IMG/VR virus record: IMGVR_UViG_3300048597_000257
Span: 1-32,625 of that record
DNA: 32,625 bases
Source: a virus
Strand: one strand, 5' to 3'
Under the pieces are notes generated by a model. The model saw nothing but the letters and a program-made list of their open reading frames with translations, was not told where the DNA came from and searched no databases. The stretch's first letter is position 1, and the number at the start of each line of letters is the position of its first letter. Made by a program: the position numbers and the translations under genes. Shown here in pieces: positions 5,834 through 12,413 of this stretch.

Positions 5834-6059
5834 CGCCGGCCGGCCCGTCGATCATCAGGTCGGCCAGCGCCATGTCGCAGGCCTCGGCCATCGCCAGGTC
5901 GAAGCGCGTGCTGTGCGCGGCATGGTCGTCCCGCATCGCCACCAGGTCGGCGCGCAGGGCCATCATCGCAGCCGGCGGGATGTGCCGCGACACCAGCCTC
6001 AGCAGCGGCTGCATCAGCATCGCGCGCGCCACTGTGATCTCGTCGAGCTTGTCGCTCAT
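5799..6059 (-). CDS. Hypothetical protein, 86 residues
   Basis: It starts MSDKLDEITVARAMLMQPLL and is mostly helical (VSRHIPPAAMMALRADLVAM), ending in a Gly/Pro-rich tail. The ATG at 6059 is selected by its strong SD (GGAGGG about 9 bases ahead); in-frame ATGs further upstream would add a poorly biased, low-complexity N-terminus. It is divergent from the main rightward operon that begins at 6233. No family recognised. Confidence 0.62.
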   Translation of the reverse strand: MSDKLDEITVARAMLMQPLLRLVSRHIPPAAMMALRADLVAMRDDHAAHSTRFDLAMAEACDMALADLMIDGPAGVIGPGPSEPRH

Positions 6060-6116
6060 CTGCGTCTTCCCTCCGCCTGCCCGGGTTGGGGGTTCCCGGC
6101 GGCGCAGGGTGGGCGC

Positions 6117-6149
6117 CGGGCGGGGCGCCCTGCAAGGCTGCCCCGCCCG
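6117..6149. repeat. Strong GC hairpin in divergent intergenic region
   Basis: CGGGCGGGGC (6117-6126) and GCCCCGCCCG (6140-6149) form a perfect 10-bp stem with a 13-base loop. There is no T-tract on either side. It lies between two divergent genes (starts at 6059 and 6233), so it would be part of a leader RNA or a protein-binding site rather than a normal terminator. Downstream, at about 6190-6217, GTTGAT and ATCAAC form a further short inverted repeat. Confidence 0.45.
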
Positions 6150-6232
6150 TGTCGTCCTGCCGTCGATCGGCTCCTCCTCCATCGCGTTGATCTCCGCTCG
6201 CACCGGCATCAACAGCATGGAGGGGCCCCGCG

Positions 6233-6679
6233 ATGGCGGGCATTTCACCCGCTGCGGCGGGCGCGCGCATGGGTGAACCACTCGCCCTCGGCGTCGTCAC
6301 CGGCCGCGTGCGGGCCGAGCTGCTGCGCGAACGCGCCGGCGGGGAACCGCTGAAGCGCGCGTTCCACACGGTCGCGCGCAGGCTGGGGCTGTCGGCCCGC
6401 CGCGTGCGCGCCTTCCACCACGGCGAGGTTCCCGCGGAGGACGTGACGGCGGCCGAACTTCTCGCCGCCGACGCCGCGTTCCGCGCGGACCTGGCGGCGC
6501 TGGTGGCGAAACTCGAATCCGTCAGGGGGCTGATCGGTGGTGATGCGATGGATGGCCCGCTGGGCGGACTGGCGGGCGCGGGCATGGCTCGCGCGGGGAC
6601 ACCGCGCGGCGGCGAGGGCGGCGGCGTGGGCGACGCGCGCGACGCGGTGGCGGCGATGATCGTGGGAGAACGCGCATGA
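6233..6679 (+). CDS. Putative HTH protein opening the rightward operon
   Basis: This 148-residue product starts MAGISPAAAGARMGEPLALG. Residues about 28-62 (RVRAELLRERAGG, then FHTVARRLGLSARRVRAFHH) look like a helix-turn-helix in which ARRLGLSARRV is the recognition unit. A helical stretch follows (AAELLAADAAFRADLAALVA), then a Gly-rich, probably disordered tail. The ATG at 6233 has a GGAGGGG about 9 bases upstream; the ATG at 6269 is an alternative start. Its stop overlaps the start of the GcrA-like gene (ATGA at 6676-6679), so the two are coupled. A DNA-binding role is inferred from the HTH pattern only. Confidence 0.68.
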   Translation: MAGISPAAAGARMGEPLALGVVTGRVRAELLRERAGGEPLKRAFHTVARRLGLSARRVRAFHHGEVPAEDVTAAELLAADAAFRADLAALVAKLESVRGLIGGDAMDGPLGGLAGAGMARAGTPRGGEGGGVGDARDAVAAMIVGERA

Positions 6680-7473
6680 ACACCTGGACATCGGAACACG
6701 ACGCGCAGCTGCGCGCGCTGTGGGGCGAAGCGCACAGCTGCAATGAGATCGCGCGCCGCATGGGCATGACGAAGAATGCCGTGATCGGCCGCGCGCATCG
6801 GCTGAAGCTGCCCTCGCGGCCGTCGCCGATCAACGGGGATGGTCGGGCCTGGACGGCGGCCGAGGAAGACGACCTGCGCCAGCTGCGCGCGGCCGGGTGG
6901 CAGGTGCAGGACATCGCGCGCCGGCTCGGTCGGAACTTCCAGACGGTGCGCAACCGGCTGCAGCAGCTCGGCATCCGCGTGCCGGCGCCGGCGCAGCGGA
7001 ACGACGGCGTGCGCACGCTGGTGGCGTGCGGCGCGGCCGTTGTGGCCCGTGCACAGCAGAACAGCATCGGCGCGGCCGAGGGTTTCCGCACCCGCGGCGC
7101 CGAGGGCGGCGGGCGTCTTTCCGGGGCGTTTGGCCCCGCCGCCCACAGCGTCCCGGCCAGTGTGGCCGGCGATCCCGGCCCGGGGGGATCCCCGGGTGGC
7201 GCACCGCGCCGTCTCCCCTGCGGTGCGTCCGAGGCTTTGCCTTCCTCAACCCTGACCTTGCCGCCGGCGCTGTCGCAGGCGCCGGCGGTCCTTTGGTCGA
7301 AGGCATGCCGCTTCCCGCTGTGGGGGGATCGTGACCGGCCGGACCATCGCTTCTGCGATGCGCCGACGGCGCTTGGGTCCTACTGCGCCGAACATGCGGC
7401 GCGGTGCTACGTGCCGGCGCATCAGCGCACGCTGGGCACGATGGGGCGCACCGTGGGCTGGGGTGGGCGGTGA
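6676..7473 (+). CDS. GcrA-like cell-cycle regulator with doubled HTH module
   Basis: This 265-residue product has two signatures of the GcrA family. The N-terminal WTSEHDAQLRALWGEAHSCN, followed by EIARRMGMTKNAVIGRAHRL, matches the GcrA DNA-binding domain. The C-terminal CRFPLWGD (C211), RFCDAP (C227) and YCAEHAARCY (C237, H240, C244) match the GcrA C-terminal Cys-rich domain that contacts the sigma-70 polymerase. A second related HTH unit lies at 57-103 (WTAAEEDDLRQLRAAGWQVQ, then DIARRLGRNFQTVRNRLQQL), which ordinary GcrA lacks. A Gly/Pro/Ala-rich linker (about 104-205) joins the parts. Host GcrA activates promoters carrying CcrM-methylated GANTC sites, so the phage protein may redirect cell-cycle transcription or drive its own genes. 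That role is inferred; the family assignment is strong. Confidence 0.85.
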   Translation: MNTWTSEHDAQLRALWGEAHSCNEIARRMGMTKNAVIGRAHRLKLPSRPSPINGDGRAWTAAEEDDLRQLRAAGWQVQDIARRLGRNFQTVRNRLQQLGIRVPAPAQRNDGVRTLVACGAAVVARAQQNSIGAAEGFRTRGAEGGGRLSGAFGPAAHSVPASVAGDPGPGGSPGGAPRRLPCGASEALPSSTLTLPPALSQAPAVLWSKACRFPLWGDRDRPDHRFCDAPTALGSYCAEHAARCYVPAHQRTLGTMGRTVGWGGR

Positions 7474-7532
7474 TGCGCGGCATGAAGCGCAGGATGGTCG
7501 CTGCGATGATCCGCGAAGGAAGCGGGGCATGA
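7473..7532 (+). CDS. Possible 19-residue micro-ORF coupling two genes
   Basis: An ATG at 7473 overlaps the stop of the GcrA-like gene by one base (TGATG), and its own stop overlaps the next start (ATGA at 7529-7532). The peptide would be MRGMKRRMVAAMIREGSGA, basic with a possible amphipathic helix. The only support is the stop/start overlap at both ends and a GGAAG sequence near its end that may serve as SD for the next gene. It may be a coupling leader rather than a functional peptide. Confidence 0.35.
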   Translation: MRGMKRRMVAAMIREGSGA

Positions 7533-7783
7533 CTGCTGCGCCAGCGCTGTCCTGGCACGCCTTCGGGGCCCACCAGCGCGCGTGGTGCGGCCCGCATGGC
7601 GATGGTGTCGTCATCGTGCATCGTCGGCAGGAAGGCTGGAGCTTCCGCCTGGACATGCTGCCAGGCGACCCCGAACCGCTGGTGGTGGGGGACATCTACC
7701 TTTCGCCCGAGGGCGCCCGCGCGGCTGCCGAACGGCAGGCCGATACCTGGCCGGCCCTGATCGAGGGCGCACGACGGGTATGA
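7529..7783 (+). CDS. Hypothetical early protein, 84 residues
   Basis: It starts MTAAPALSWHAFGAHQRAWC and appears to be a compact beta-rich domain (GDGVVIVHRRQEGWSFRLDM) followed by a helix (SPEGARAAAERQADTWPALI). No family is recognised. SD-like GGAAGCGGGG precedes the ATG. It overlaps the next gene by ATGA (7780-7783). Its place between a GcrA-like regulator and the replication genes points to an early role. Confidence 0.7.
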   Translation: MTAAPALSWHAFGAHQRAWCGPHGDGVVIVHRRQEGWSFRLDMLPGDPEPLVVGDIYLSPEGARAAAERQADTWPALIEGARRV

Positions 7784-8169
7784 TCATGGCCAGCGATCCA
7801 GTTGCGGCTGCCGGGGCGTCGCCCCGATCAGGCAAGGCCAGCGGGAGCAAGCGTCCAGACGCTCTGGCCCCGGCAGTCGCAGCCACGCCGGTCGAGATCG
7901 GCGCCGATGCCTTCGCCGAGGGCTGGCGCATCGGCCGCGCCGCGGCGCGCTTCGTCCTTGCCGTGGTCGAAGCGGAGGCAACCAAGCCCGCCGCGCGCGA
8001 TGTCATTGCCGATGCGCGCTGGCGCATCGATGCGCTGCCGCAGCCCGACCGCGCCATCGCGCTGCCGCGCGCCGATCGGCTGGAAGCCGCCATCCGCGCC
8101 GCGCTGGCGCTCAGCGCCGCCGAGCTGACGCCCGAGGCCGCGACCGTGCTGGAAGGCGCGCTGAAATGA
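7780..8169 (+). CDS. Hypothetical helical protein ahead of primase
   Basis: This 129-residue product starts MIMASDPVAAAGASPRSGKA. The first 45 residues look disordered and Ala/Ser/Pro-rich; the rest is helical (EIGADAFAEGWRIGRAAARF and LPRADRLEAAIRAALALSAA). The start follows the ATGA overlap with the upstream gene; the second ATG, two codons later, is equally possible. It overlaps the primase start by 4 bases. No known domain. It may be a small replication accessory protein, judged by position only. Confidence 0.68.
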   Translation: MIMASDPVAAAGASPRSGKASGSKRPDALAPAVAATPVEIGADAFAEGWRIGRAAARFVLAVVEAEATKPAARDVIADARWRIDALPQPDRAIALPRADRLEAAIRAALALSAAELTPEAATVLEGALK

Positions 8170-9209
8170 CGCGCCCCGCCGGACAATCCGCGCGCATCCC
8201 GGAAACGTTGATCGAAGAGATCCGGCGCGCGCTGCCGATCGAATCCGTGGTCGCGCGCAGCGTGCCGCTGAAGCGCCGCGGCGCGTGGCATACCGGGCTG
8301 TGTCCCTTCCACCAGGAAAAGTCGCCGTCCTTCTCGGTGCACCCCGCGCGGCGCACCTTCCATTGCTTCGGCTGCGGCGCGCATGGCGACGTGGTGGCCT
8401 TCGTCATGCGCCACGATGGCTGCACCTTCCCCGAGGCCGTCGCGCGCTGCGCCGCCGAATGCGGCCTGTCGGCCGACCTCGACACCGCCCGCGCCGCGGC
8501 GCCCTGGGCGCGCAAGCCGCGCACCGCTGCCTCCCCGGATCTCGAGCGCCAGCGCGATGCCGAACAGCGCAGCCGCGCCGCCTGGGGCATGTGGGACCGT
8601 GCGCAACCGCCGGGCGACGCGGTGCGCGCCTATCTGGCCGGGCGCCACCTGGCGCTGCCTGAATCCGCCCTGGTGGTGCTGCGCGAAGCCCGGCTGAAGC
8701 ACCCGGACACCGGCGATGCGCTGCACCCCGTCATGTTGGCCCGCGTTGATGGGCCCGATGGCACTTTCCGCGCCGTGCACCGCACCTTCCTGCAGCGCCG
8801 GGACGATGGCGGCGTAGGCAAGCTGGCGGGCGTGGAGAATGCGAAGCTGACGCTCGGGCCGTTGCCAGGCGGCGCGGTGCGGCTGTTCCCGGCCGCGCCG
8901 CACCTGGCGCTGGCCGAGGGGCTGGAAACCGCACTGGCGGTGCATGCGCTGACGGGCCTGCCGGTCTGGGCGTGTATCTCGGCCGAGATCCTGGCTTCCG
9001 TGCAGCTGCCCTTCGATGTGGGCCGCGTCACCATCTTCGCGGACCGCGACAAGCCCCGCCCGCCGCGCCACCCCGAGGGCCATGGCGTGGCGGCCGCGCG
9101 CGTATTGGCCGAGCGGCTGCGCGCCATGGCCGTGCAGGTCGACCTGCGCGTGCCGAACGCCCCGCTGAAGGACTATGCCGATGTGCTGGTGGCGAGGGTC
9201 GCGGCATGA
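8166..9209 (+). CDS. DNA primase: CHC2 zinc finger plus Toprim
   Basis: This 347-residue product has a DnaG-type zinc finger at about 44-80: C46-P-F-H49 with EKSPSFSV after it, then C67-F-G-C70 with GAHGDVVAF. This is the CHC2 pattern. The C-terminal Toprim domain spans about 245-345: LALAEGLETALAVHAL (catalytic-type E251), VTIFADRDKP (D293, D295) and the closing KDYADVL. At 347 residues it is shorter than bacterial DnaG (about 600) and lacks the helicase-interaction domain, as is common for phage primases. It synthesises RNA primers for phage replication and is followed, with a 4-base overlap, by the P-loop ATPase that is probably its helicase partner. Substitution of host DnaG is inferred. 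Confidence 0.92.
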   Translation: MTRPAGQSARIPETLIEEIRRALPIESVVARSVPLKRRGAWHTGLCPFHQEKSPSFSVHPARRTFHCFGCGAHGDVVAFVMRHDGCTFPEAVARCAAECGLSADLDTARAAAPWARKPRTAASPDLERQRDAEQRSRAAWGMWDRAQPPGDAVRAYLAGRHLALPESALVVLREARLKHPDTGDALHPVMLARVDGPDGTFRAVHRTFLQRRDDGGVGKLAGVENAKLTLGPLPGGAVRLFPAAPHLALAEGLETALAVHALTGLPVWACISAEILASVQLPFDVGRVTIFADRDKPRPPRHPEGHGVAAARVLAERLRAMAVQVDLRVPNAPLKDYADVLVARVAA

Positions 9210-11077
9210 GCGGGGCCAAGGTGGTGCGCCTGCACGGGGATGATGGCGGGGAGGGCTTCGACCAGTCCCTGCCTTCCGATGCCCCGGATGGGAAGGGGGG
9301 CAAGCGCCGTGGCGGTGGTGGCGGCGAAAGCCCCGCCGATGGCGGCGGCGAACGCTTCGGCGCCGTGGTGCCGCTGGGCGTGCGCACCAGGCGCGGGTCC
9401 ACCTGCTACGTGTTCCTGGATGCCGCGGGCCTCGAAACCACGCTCTCGGCGAAGGACATGCACAGCGCGCCGATCATCGAGGGCCTGTTCGGCGGGCGAA
9501 TTGCGCACCGATTCCTGTGCGAGCGCTGGCCGCATTTCATCCCGCAGCGCGACGACAAGGGCCGGCCCGTTCGCGACGATGATGGCAAGCCGGTGATGAT
9601 CCCGGCGGGATGGTCGGCGCGGGAATGCGGCGCGGACCTGATCTCGGCCTGCACGCGCATCGGTGCGGCCGACGATGCCGAGCTGCGGCGCGACGGCGTC
9701 TGGTCGGACGACAAGGGCGGCTTGGTCGTGCATTGCGGCCAGCGGATCTTCGCCGAGGACCGGGAGCATCGCCCCGGCCTGCGGCAGGGCAAGGCGATCT
9801 ACATCGCCGCGCCGCGTCGCGAACCGCCGGCGGAGGAACCCGCCAGCGCTGCGGAATGCCTTCGCCTTGAGGATGACTTCCGGCTCTGGACCTACGCACC
9901 AGCGATCGGGCCCTTCGCGCCGCAGCTGCTGATGGGCATGGTCGCCTGCGGCATCCTTTCGGCCGCCCTGGACTGGCGGCCGCACATGGCCACATGGGGC
10001 CCGGCCGGGGCGGGCAAGACCACGCTGGTGAACTTCGTGGCCCGCTGCTGTGGGCTTGAGGAAGCATCGGACGATGTGTCCGAGCCCGGCATCCGCCGCC
10101 TGTTCAACGCCCGGTCGGGCCTGATCCCGCTGGACGAAAACGAGGCCGCGGTCGCGCAGACAACGCAGGTGCTGAACCTCATGCGCGGCGCCAGTTCGGG
10201 CAAGGGCGCCATGGTGGTGCGCACCTCGCAGGATTCGGGCGTGGATGTGTTCCGCGTGGCGGGCAGCTTCTTCCTGGCGGCGATCAACCCGCCGCACCTG
10301 TCGCTCGCCGATTCCTCGCGCATCACGCTGATCCTGCTGCGCCGGGGCACGACATCCGAGGGGCGCAAGGCGCAGCTGGATGACGCGATGCTGCGCGCGC
10401 GGGCGGCCTATCCGCGTCTGCTGACGCGCCTGGTGCTGGGCTTCGATCGATACCGGCAGAACCTGGCCGTGCTGCGTGCGGCCGCGATCCGCGCCCATGC
10501 CACGGCGCGCAGCGCCGACCAGATCGCCGCGTTGCTCGCCGGCTGGCAGACCTTGACGCAGGATGAGCCGGTCGAGGCTGGGGATGCCGATCGCCTGGTC
10601 GAGCCGCTGGGCAGCTTCACGACCTCGGCCGAGGATGCCGAGGAAGAGGATGCCGGGCGCCAGGCGCTGCGGCACCTGCTCGGGTCCGTGGTGCAGGTGG
10701 ACCGCGAGCGCCTCACGGTCGCCCAGGCGGTCGCCGACGGAGTGGCGGCCATCCGAGCCTGGGCGCAGGGCAAGGGCAAGGACGGGGATTACGAGCGCGA
10801 GCTCGATGCGAAGCGATGGGCCAAGCGGCTCGGGTCGATTGGGCTGCGGTACCATGAGGCCCCGCGCCCCGGGATGCTCGTTGCGAACGGGGCGCCGGTC
10901 ATTGATGCGGCCTTTGCCGGCACCCCGTGGGCGAACAAGGCCTGGCAACGGCCGCTGCGCGAACTGCCTGATGCGATGGAGCCTCGAGGACCGGTGAAGT
11001 TCCGCGGCAATGCGGCCGCGCGCTGCGTGCACCTGCCCCTGACGCTGCTGCTGGGGGAGGGCGATGACGACGGCTGA
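9206..11077 (+). CDS. P-loop ATPase, probable replicative helicase
   Basis: This 623-residue product starts MSGAKVVRLHGDDGGEGFDQ. The start is set by the ATGA overlap with the primase. Residues 1-50 are Gly/Asp-rich and look disordered; 51-205 form a mixed alpha/beta N-terminal domain. The ATPase core begins near 225: Walker A GPAGAGKT at 265-272, Walker B-like LIPLDE at 306-311, and a following ARTS-like segment (MVVRTSQDSG, FFLAAINPP) with a likely sensor asparagine. Architecture and context (primase immediately upstream, DUF927/superfamily-III-like core) suggest the DNA helicase of the phage replisome. I cannot tell apart DUF927 and related AAA+ families by eye. The last 14 bases overlap a doubtful ORF starting at 11064. 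Confidence 0.82.
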   Translation: MSGAKVVRLHGDDGGEGFDQSLPSDAPDGKGGKRRGGGGGESPADGGGERFGAVVPLGVRTRRGSTCYVFLDAAGLETTLSAKDMHSAPIIEGLFGGRIAHRFLCERWPHFIPQRDDKGRPVRDDDGKPVMIPAGWSARECGADLISACTRIGAADDAELRRDGVWSDDKGGLVVHCGQRIFAEDREHRPGLRQGKAIYIAAPRREPPAEEPASAAECLRLEDDFRLWTYAPAIGPFAPQLLMGMVACGILSAALDWRPHMATWGPAGAGKTTLVNFVARCCGLEEASDDVSEPGIRRLFNARSGLIPLDENEAAVAQTTQVLNLMRGASSGKGAMVVRTSQDSGVDVFRVAGSFFLAAINPPHLSLADSSRITLILLRRGTTSEGRKAQLDDAMLRARAAYPRLLTRLVLGFDRYRQNLAVLRAAAIRAHATARSADQIAALLAGWQTLTQDEPVEAGDADRLVEPLGSFTTSAEDAEEEDAGRQALRHLLGSVVQVDRERLTVAQAVADGVAAIRAWAQGKGKDGDYERELDAKRWAKRLGSIGLRYHEAPRPGMLVANGAPVIDAAFAGTPWANKAWQRPLRELPDAMEPRGPVKFRGNAAARCVHLPLTLLLGEGDDDG

Positions 11078-11312
11078 TCCTGTTCCCGTTCCCGCGTTTG
11101 TTCCCTGTCGTGTTCCGTCCAAGCCCTTGATAAGGCCGGAAGGTTACGCGGTAACACGTGCGCGCACGCGTATAGGGCAATCGGCGGTCCCCCGTCGCAT
11201 TCTCCCTATAGAGAGGGTCGACATTCTTGTTACCTTGTTTCCTTTCAATCAATTCAATTGGTTAGAGGGAACAGAGAAGGGAACAACGGCGGGAACGGGA
11301 ACAGGACGGTGA
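11064..11312 (+). CDS. Doubtful ORF across the AT-rich island
   Basis: An 82-residue frame (MTTADPVPVPAFVPCRVPSK at its start, ending TEKGTTAGTGTGR) spans the candidate origin. For it: its ATG overlaps the helicase 3' end and its stop overlaps the next GTG start (GTGA). Against it: composition is low-complexity where the inverted arms are read, codon third positions in the AT-rich core do not follow the genome's bias, and no domain is seen. I think it more likely to be a by-product of the DNA element. Confidence 0.25.
   Translation: MTTADPVPVPAFVPCRVPSKPLIRPEGYAVTRARTRIGQSAVPRRILPIERVDILVTLFPFNQFNWLEGTEKGTTAGTGTGR
11079..11120. repeat. Left 42-bp inverted arm of TGTTCC-type repeats
   Basis: The arm starts CCTGTTCCCGTTCCCGC (11079-11095) and continues with further TGTTCCC and TGTTCC units. 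It is the inverted copy of 11264-11305: the outer 17 bases match perfectly and 34 of 42 match overall, without gaps. It begins 2 bases after the helicase stop codon. Confidence 0.8.
11264..11305. repeat. Right 42-bp inverted arm of GGAACA-type repeats
   Basis: It ends GCGGGAACGGGAACAGG (11289-11305), the exact reverse complement of 11079-11095, with two further GGGAACA units inside. It stops 3 bases before the GTG of the next gene, so it must also carry or overlap that gene's ribosome-binding site. Confidence 0.8.
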
Positions 11313-11860
11313 GCAAGCGACCGGACCGCCGCATCGTGCTCGATGAACTGCCGCGCCCCTTCGTCACCACGGAGGGCATGGCGGCGCCATACCGCCCTGT
11401 CACCGACGCGCCGCCCCCTGCGCCGACGCGCCGTCCCCTGCGGCGCAACGCGCTGGTGTGGCTGCTGTCCGAGGGCATCCTGCACCGCCACCAGGTGCAG
11501 GCCGGCCAGGAGATCGAGCGCATCTTCGCCGTGATCACGGCGGGCACTGGCGCCAGCCTGACCGCTCGCTACGGGCGAATCACCTTCGACCGGGCCGCGT
11601 CGAGCGACGACCTGCCCCCTGGGCTGCGCACCGCCTATGTCGACCGCTATGCGCCATGGCGCAGCTGGGCGGGGCGCATTGCCGTGACGCCGGCGAAGTC
11701 GCTGGCCGACCTCACCATCCTGGTCTGTGTCGACGATCGAGGGCCGCGCCAGGTGGCGGAGGCCATGCGCATGGACCATCGCACGGTGAAGCGGCGGCTG
11801 CAGGACAGCCTGCACTGGTACGCTCGCCATGCCGGGTGGGTCGAAGAAAGAAACGCTTGA
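11309..11860 (+). CDS. HTH protein, possible late-gene regulator
   Basis: This 183-residue product uses a GTG start at 11309 (reads MSKRPDRRIVLDELPRPFVT), with AGGACG just ahead; an internal ATG at 11378 is less likely because it would remove a well-biased N-terminus. Residues about 53-135 are helical (LSEGILHRHQVQAGQEIERI, then YAPWRSWAGRI). Residues about 142-178 form a sigma-region-4-like HTH (DDRGPRQVAEAMRMDHRTVK, then RRLQDSLHWYA). The overall pattern resembles the DUF6456-type phage proteins. It is the last gene before a terminator-like hairpin and the structural module, the place where late activators or antiterminators usually sit. That role is inferred. Confidence 0.72.
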   Translation: MSKRPDRRIVLDELPRPFVTTEGMAAPYRPVTDAPPPAPTRRPLRRNALVWLLSEGILHRHQVQAGQEIERIFAVITAGTGASLTARYGRITFDRAASSDDLPPGLRTAYVDRYAPWRSWAGRIAVTPAKSLADLTILVCVDDRGPRQVAEAMRMDHRTVKRRLQDSLHWYARHAGWVEERNA

Positions 11861-11904
11861 CCCTCGCCCCGTTTCGAAAGCAAATAACTCTAGTGCTGCG
11901 AATC

Positions 11905-11941
11905 GCGCCCGGTCGGAACCCTCCGCCGGGCGCTTTGCGTT
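11905..11941 (+). terminator. Terminator-like hairpin before the late module
   Basis: GCGCCCGG (11905-11912) pairs perfectly with CCGGGCGC (11926-11933) around a 13-base loop and is followed by TTTGCGTT. It separates the early/replication operon from HNH and the terminases and could be the target of an antiterminator or a simple rho-independent stop. Confidence 0.65.
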
Positions 11942-11954
11942 GAGGGGTGCTGGG

Positions 11955-12395
11955 ATGGGCAAGCTGCGCGCGTTGCCCGCACGCCTCACGACTGCGCCGC
12001 CCCGTATCGCGGCGGCACCTGTGACCGCCAGCTCAGGCTTCGTTCGTCGAGACGGGCGCAGCAGCACCGCAAGGGGATATGGCGCGGACTGGCGCCGAGT
12101 CCGCCTGGCGGTGCTGGCAAGCGAACCGCTGTGCCGCATCTGCGAGGCCGTAGGCCGCGTGACGGCCGCAACCGAAGTCGACCACATCGAACCGTTCCAG
12201 GGCATCGAGGATCCGCTACGCCTGGCCGTGGCGAACCTTCGCCCGCTGTGCCGGCCATGCCACCTCGCGCGCACTGCCCGCCAGGCGACTGGCGGTGGCC
12301 AAGGCGTTCAGGGAGGGGGTGCCTCAATCTCTGGGCAATCGACTGGCCGGGACCGCGTCCCCCCGCACGCGGAGGTTTTTTCCGGGGGCGAGTGA
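11955..12395 (+). CDS. HNH endonuclease linked to packaging
   Basis: This 146-residue product starts MGKLRALPARLTTAPPRIAA; GAGGGG precedes the ATG. The HNH core is clear: C-R-I-C in EPLCRICEAVG, then EVDHIEPFQG, then an asparagine-containing segment (LRLAVANLRPL) and C-R-P-C-H. The paired Cys-x2-Cys motifs bind the structural zinc, and the DH supplies the catalytic metal ligand. In HK97-like phages an HNH protein directly upstream of the terminase genes aids cos cleavage. The last 35 residues are low in conserved features and overlap a T6 tract (12376-12381). A longer start at 11829 exists in frame but would overlap the preceding gene and the hairpin. Confidence 0.9.
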   Translation: MGKLRALPARLTTAPPRIAAAPVTASSGFVRRDGRSSTARGYGADWRRVRLAVLASEPLCRICEAVGRVTAATEVDHIEPFQGIEDPLRLAVANLRPLCRPCHLARTARQATGGGQGVQGGGASISGQSTGRDRVPPHAEVFSGGE

Positions 12396-12413
12396 TCCGC
12401 CGGAGAGGAAGAA

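Larger units (their letters stand above)
11079..11305. other. Candidate replication origin: AT-rich island with inverted iterons
   Basis: The element is 227 bp, lies directly behind the primase and helicase genes and is bounded by inverted 42-bp arms made of repeated TGTTCC/GGAACA units. Inside are GTTAC-GCG-GTAAC (11143-11155), a perfect 12-bp palindrome CGTGCGCGCACG (11157-11168), TATAGGG/CCCTATA (11171-11177 and 11204-11210) and an A+T-rich tract: 11221-11270 has 17 G/C in 50, against roughly 70% G+C around it. Repeated protein-binding sites beside an easily melted tract are typical of phage and plasmid origins. A MITE-like insertion or a long RNA hairpin are alternatives. Confidence 0.55.

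Noticed and set aside
4552-7146. An 864-codon minus-strand frame across Cro, the small-gene zone and the GcrA-like gene
   Set aside because: It runs through several better-supported genes on both strands, has no start context and no domain.
9173-11122. Long minus-strand frame opposite the helicase whose first residues resemble the peptide read from the right inverted arm
   Set aside because: The similarity of the two Gly/Thr-rich peptides simply reflects the inverted repeat arms being read in equivalent frames; it is not evidence for coding.
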